Source of the DNA: Candidatus Omnitrophota bacterium
Lineage (GTDB): Bacteria; Omnitrophota; Gorgyraeia; Tantalellales; Tantalellaceae
Direction of reading: 5' to 3'
Length of the DNA stretch: 8,964 nucleotides
NCBI GenBank assembly: GCA_023142805.1
Contig: JAGLIU010000139.1
Span: forward strand, 1-8,964
In this document: in pieces, positions 1 through 6,000 of the stretch
How positions within the stretch are numbered: the first letter of the stretch is position 1
Layout: each line of letters starts with the position of its first letter
The notes under the pieces: generated by a model
What the model was told of the DNA's origin: nothing
Seen by the model: only the letters and a program-made list of their open reading frames with translations
The model's database searches: none
Program-made: the position numbers and the translations under genes

Positions 1-3000
1 GTTTAACACTTCCGTCTTCAAGTACCACATATGTTAATTCGTATGGTAATACACCTCCAAACTCCTCAATAGCTTTCCTGAACCCTTCTGACTTTTTAAT
101 TGTATCAGGCACATAATCCAACACATTACCGCTCCCTTTAACAACTTGGGTTCGTCCGTCAGCAAATCTTAAAGTAACAACTTGATCAGGAATAATATTT
201 CCCGAAAGTGTCTCTCTAACGGCACCTATAAGTTTTTCTTTTTCCGAAGGTTTTATTTCATCCGGTAATAATCCTATCAATTCCTCCAACTCTATCACCG
301 CGGCACTGACCTTGATATCCTCGGTTTCTTTGACAGATCCCAGGAACTTTCTTACTCTATTCCACAACTCACCCGTGAACGCGAAAGAAACATGTAAAGC
401 GTTCAATCTATCAAACATACTTATTTCGTCCCATTTGTCCCCGGTCTTTTCAATTTTCGTTATCATCCGCGAAAAATTAATTTGATCTATACCGGTTCCG
501 TCAAACATCGCTACAACAAAAACGCTCATATCATAAACCGCGTCAAGAGTAACAACACTAACGGTTAGTACTTGTAATAAATTGAGCTCACCAAAAACCT
601 CATCCCCGTAAAGTTCCCGCATCTTTGTAATAAAATCAGCCGCTATTTTGGCTTTTTGAGAAGAGATGTTCCTGAGTATCCCGTCATTTTGTTTTATCTG
701 GAGCTTCGCGATAACTGTTTCCAGCGGGGACTCATATATATCCGCGATTCTCGCTAAATCCTCACAAGTATGAAATGATGTCACGTTGTCCAGAACAATC
801 TGGCTTAAGACCGCGTTTTTCGCGCCAACCACAGTCGAATGTGTCTTAACAGCGTGATACAACATATCAAGCGTAACGCTAGTTCCGGCAATCGACGGCA
901 ATTCTCCGATCACATCCCGCAATCTTAAAGCCACACCGGCCATATCCTCAGCAACCAGGTTCTTTGGTATGTTCCTGAATATATACTCAAGACCGATATC
1001 TCCGTACTCTCTCGCCATAAAAACAATATCTTCAAGAAGAGGTGAAACTTCTTCCATGTCTTTATGGAACAGTTTGCCCGCCGCGAATTTTCCCAATAGC
1101 TCTGATCTCGCGATATCATTATCGCCGTGCCTGACCGCGAAAACATATACCATATCTAAAGAAATACTTGTTTTAAGGTCTTCAGGAATTTTTGTAATAA
1201 TATCCTTTACCCTAGCCGCCATGTTATCACTAACGGAATGAACTATACCCTCCGCGTCTGTAACCCTGACAGTTTTTAATACTTCTTCTATATCTTTTTC
1301 CGCTTCATCAACTTGTTCCTGAAATTCTTTGAGATTATTCGGAACTTCCGTAACCTCGGTCGGCGCAAGAAGATCTCTTGATATAACGACAAGCTTTTCC
1401 GCCTCAAGTCGTAACATATCTATCGTCAAAGCCGTTATCCCGGATTCTTTTACTTTCGAAGCGAGACTTTTTACTTTTTCTCCCGTATCAACGTCTATGG
1501 AACCCTCCACGCTTTCAAGCAAACGTACAAAATAAAGCGCGGCGGCGTGCATATTAACCGCGGATCCGGTTAACGATCTTCGAGTTTCTTCCTCAAGGTC
1601 TTTTCTGCCCGATTCACTTAATAACGTCATTCCTTCATTTAACAGTTCATTAACAATAACCTTTATCTCCGAAACTTTCTTACTCAGTTCTTGTTCATCC
1701 AGTTTTCTCATCGAGAGCTCAACAGAACTTAACAATTCCCCGGAAACTGCTACACCCCGCGTTTTTTCGTAGAAGTTCCTTAACTCTTGTTTTTTCGTTT
1801 CCATTCCGGAAGCAATGTTTTCCATAAGCAGAGCGATCTTCGCGTTCATTTTCCCGGCCGCGTAATTTAACCGCGTATCAGTTTTGACAGCCTCATCATA
1901 AAATCTCGCGGCGTCTCTGAGATCCACGATACTATTGACCATGTCCATTACGCTTACTTCATCCTCCATTAACCTGATCTCAACCAGCCGGACTAATTCT
2001 TCAGCTTTTTCCGCTATCTTTTCCGCGAACTGAAACTCTCTTACATTATCCACAAACTTTTTGCTATCCGTATCAATATCAGCGAAGTGATCCGTCTCCA
2101 ACTTTTCATCCGCGTCCATATTCATCGCTATATCAAAATGTGCCTTTGCTTTGTCAAGTTCGCCTTTAGCCCCGTACGCCTCAGCAAGCGAAATATTCAA
2201 CTCAAAAAGTGTCTCAAAATCCAATATATCGTCTGTTATCCCGAGATACTCAGTAACACCGATAATTCTCATAACATCTATGCTGGTATTCCCTTTAATA
2301 TCAGCGACTATTTCATCCGCCAGGATCCGCGTTGCCTCTACGGTATCGAGATCTTCCGGTTCAAGCGCGATAATCTGACGAAGTTTATCGATCTTAGTTT
2401 CCACATCCGGAAGTTCACCGACTTTTTCCCTCAAATCCGTAACCACATTTGATAAAATCTCTATAAATTTCGGATTAATTCTTTTCAACGCGATCTCAAT
2501 CTTACTCATACGAGTCCATACTTCAGACAAATGTTCTTCAAATTCAGACTGAAAGGTCTTAAGATTTTTAGGATCTCCTCTTCTTTCCTGTCTAACAAGA
2601 ATATCCCTGGCGTTCATACCGACAACGTTTACAAGTTCCGCGTGGATCACTTTTATATTTTCACGGATCTTTAACATATGATCCGCTATTTCAGAGGGGT
2701 CAACATCTTCGTCAAACATCCCGCGCAAAGACGCGACCTTTCCGCCAATGATAGCGGCATTTCGATCATCCAAAAAGCCGTCTGTACGCAGATATTCCAT
2801 TGTATCGTTCATAAGCGCGATAATGGCGGGATCCACATCCAGCAGACTGTTTTCTATTAAGAATATACTTTCTTCTATATAAATCATGATCTCACCAGTG
2901 AGCTGTGGAGAAACGTCGAACTTCGCCATCTCTTCTTCGATCAACGTAGACGCTTTCCCCAAATTACCGGCCGCGATACACGCGTTAATACGGCCTTTTA

Positions 3001-6000
3001 TCGCTTTCTTATTGAATTGATCCTCTTTAAGTATAATATCATATACCCTTATCGCGTCATCAAACTTATCGGACGCGATATATTCTTCGGCCACCGTAAA
3101 ATATTCCAGGACGGCTTCGGAGTTCAAACCCTTTTCAGTGAGAGTCCTCGCGTGGCTCTCCGTCGCGGGTAGAGGCTGTTCGTCAATTTCCGCGGCTTTC
3201 TCCGCGTAAGAAACAGCGGATTCATCCCACCCGATCCCCGCGTATGCCTGAGCCAAAGAGCGGTATATTTTCCCGCGCTGTACGGTGTTAGCCGCTACAA
3301 GTTTTTCCTGTTCCTGATCCGAAAGCTCTTTAAAATTTTCCGATGCCGCGGGATTATGATCCAACGCCTTTAAACAACTCTGTATTGCCGCGGAATAATC
3401 CCCGGATTCCAGATATCTGACACTTAAAGTCACATAAAAATCAACATCATCCCTACCCGTGCCGGTAATAGAGTAAAGTTTTTCGATCGCTTCATTCGCT
3501 TTTTCGTTTTCCGGATCTATCCCCAAAACCTTCTTATAAGATTTTATCGCGTCACCCAGGTTATTCTTATCCTCAAATATGAACGCTTGTATTAAGTGAG
3601 CGTCTTTTGCCGAGGGATCCAGTCTTAGAGCTTCTTCCGTATTTATTAAAGCTTCTTCAACCATGCCGCGTAAATAATAATTTTCAGCCAGTTTAGCGAA
3701 AGCTTCAACCGATGAATTATCGTACACTATCGCTTTTTCCAAAAATTTTCCCGCTTTTTCCGGCTGTTTATTCGCGGTGTACAATTCCGCTATTTTGATG
3801 TAAATATCCACAGAAGGCGCCAGAATATATTCGCTATGCAGCAGTCTTATCTTCAACTCTGTTTTCTCGTCATCGGTCAGATTCGGACTATTGTCAACCA
3901 ATACATTTGTTTTGGCATCCTCAGGAGCCTCAACAAACTCTGATGACGAACCGACAATATCAGACAATATGATCTGTATGACCTGTTTTTTATTATCTTC
4001 TAACTCAAAAAGAATTTCCTGTATGTTCCTGGTAACCAGTCTTTCTTCGGTTGGTGTGATCAGACGGATCATTTCTCCGATAATTTCAGAAGATTCAGGC
4101 GTTAAGTTGTTATTATCCGTCTTCAACGTATTGACCGCTATAGATCCCGCTTCTTTTAACAATACCTCAAGGGCCAACATACCTTCGGGAGAATCAAGAT
4201 CATACATATTTACCAACCCGGTTAACGCTTCCATTTTGGCCATATTATCTTTTGTTTCCACGGCGGTTTTTAACCGTTGGTCAAAGGACTCATCTTTTTC
4301 TTTAATCGAATTTTCGATCCTTTTAACCAATGCCAGTTTTCTCATATTCTCAAGATCCGTATCCTCAATTTCTTTCGGCATTTTACCTTTTATGGAAGCG
4401 ATATTAGACTGAATATGACGCTCTACATCTGTCGCGTCTATTCCTTTATTCTCATGTAACGCTCTTATAATATCGACCCCTTTGCCGTATTGTCCTTTTA
4501 GCGCGGTATCTCCCGAGAAAATACCATCTATCAGATCTTTGATCGTATCTTTTGTTAGATCATCTCGTTTCGCGATATCAATTAACCCTTCATGAACATC
4601 GGTTATATCCGCTTCTTTCCCGGCGGAATTTAACACCACAAAATAATGTTTTACGGCTGTTTTCAGCTGATCGTCTTTGGCCAGGGATCGGGCAAGTTTT
4701 ATCCTGATCTCGACATTAGTACTATCCAGCATAAGAGCCTCTCTCAAGAGTTTTATTGACGTAACTACAGGCTTTACCCCCGCGCGAATATCAACACTTA
4801 TCTGTTTTGCTTTATTTTCGAGCTCGTTAAAAGCCTCTTCCATATCAGAACTCAGGTTGATCCCAAGATCGTCAATTTTCGCTCTATAATAATTTGTCGT
4901 GTCAAGATATAAGGAAATACTTTCCGCCAGTTTATCTTTACGCGATACACCGGGAGTAAAATATTCAGTTAATATCTCTAAAAACGGCGCGATTGTAACG
5001 GCATGTAATACAGGTATTAACTCATCAAACTTTTCCGTAATTTCCTGATCTATGAACCTGGCTGGTTTCCAGAACCCTTCGATTTCTTTTTCTTTCTTCA
5101 AGTTTTCAATCTCCGTTATAAGTTTGTCAGCTTTTTCCAGGTCAGCCGTCAGACCAAGATAATTTTCGGCGCGTCCCGATCTGTTATCAATATGTCTTTC
5201 CGCCTTTTCCTGACACTCCGCCAACGCAAACCCGGCTATGACACTTTCTTTTTTATCACCTTTTACCTCCTTCGCGTATTTCTCGTATAGAGAAACCGCT
5301 TCCGAATATTTACCTTCGAGTTCCAACGTTTTCGCGTTAAAATAATCTTTTTTCACTTCATAAAGTTTCTCAAGAGCTTCAATATCATTTATCATATTTT
5401 CATTCTCTTTCAACCTTTCATTCACTTTATCAAGCTTCGCGTCAATTCCTGATCTTTCCCGCGCTTCTTTAATTTCATCAATCCCGGTTCTGGCTTCATC
5501 TGACGCCATTACCAAAACATCTACCTCCCCGGCCAGCGTCTCCCTTTCCTTTTTGAGTTCTTCCGTTTGTTTTTCCAGTTCTTGTCCCTTTGCCTCCAAT
5601 ATTTTCTTCGCGTTCTTAACGATCTCTTTAGATCCCTTTAAAGCGACCCGCTGTTTATCTTTTGCCAGGCTTCCGGCTTTTCGTCTTGTCAGCGCTGATC
5701 TGATCCTTACCGGAATTAAGCGTATCGATTCAAACAAGCCAAACTTAACCGGTTGTATATTCCACTTTTCCATCAACTTCGTTCTTTCATCGGTTAAACT
5801 GTTATAGTTTCCGGCAGACTTGATCTTGCCGTGAAGCTCCAGCAAACGACTAACATTTTTTTCTAGATCTTTTGAATCCTCAGGCGCCCCCCGAAGCAGT
5901 GTGTTAAATTCACTTTCCAGAACATCCAGTTCTTTCTCACTTAACTTTTCTTCCTCTAAGTTTTCTCTTTCCATTTCGATCAAAGCAAGACGCCGTGTAT

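Noticed and set aside
925..1146. 73-codon minus-strand ORF
   Set aside because: It is out of frame with, and fully inside, the giant reading frame, which codes for well-structured helical sequence there.
3891..4412. 173-codon plus-strand ORF, the longest complete ORF in the window
   Set aside because: It lies entirely antisense to the open minus-strand frame, and its Ser/Phe-rich composition is what the reverse of Glu/Lys-rich coding sequence gives. No homologous motif is visible.
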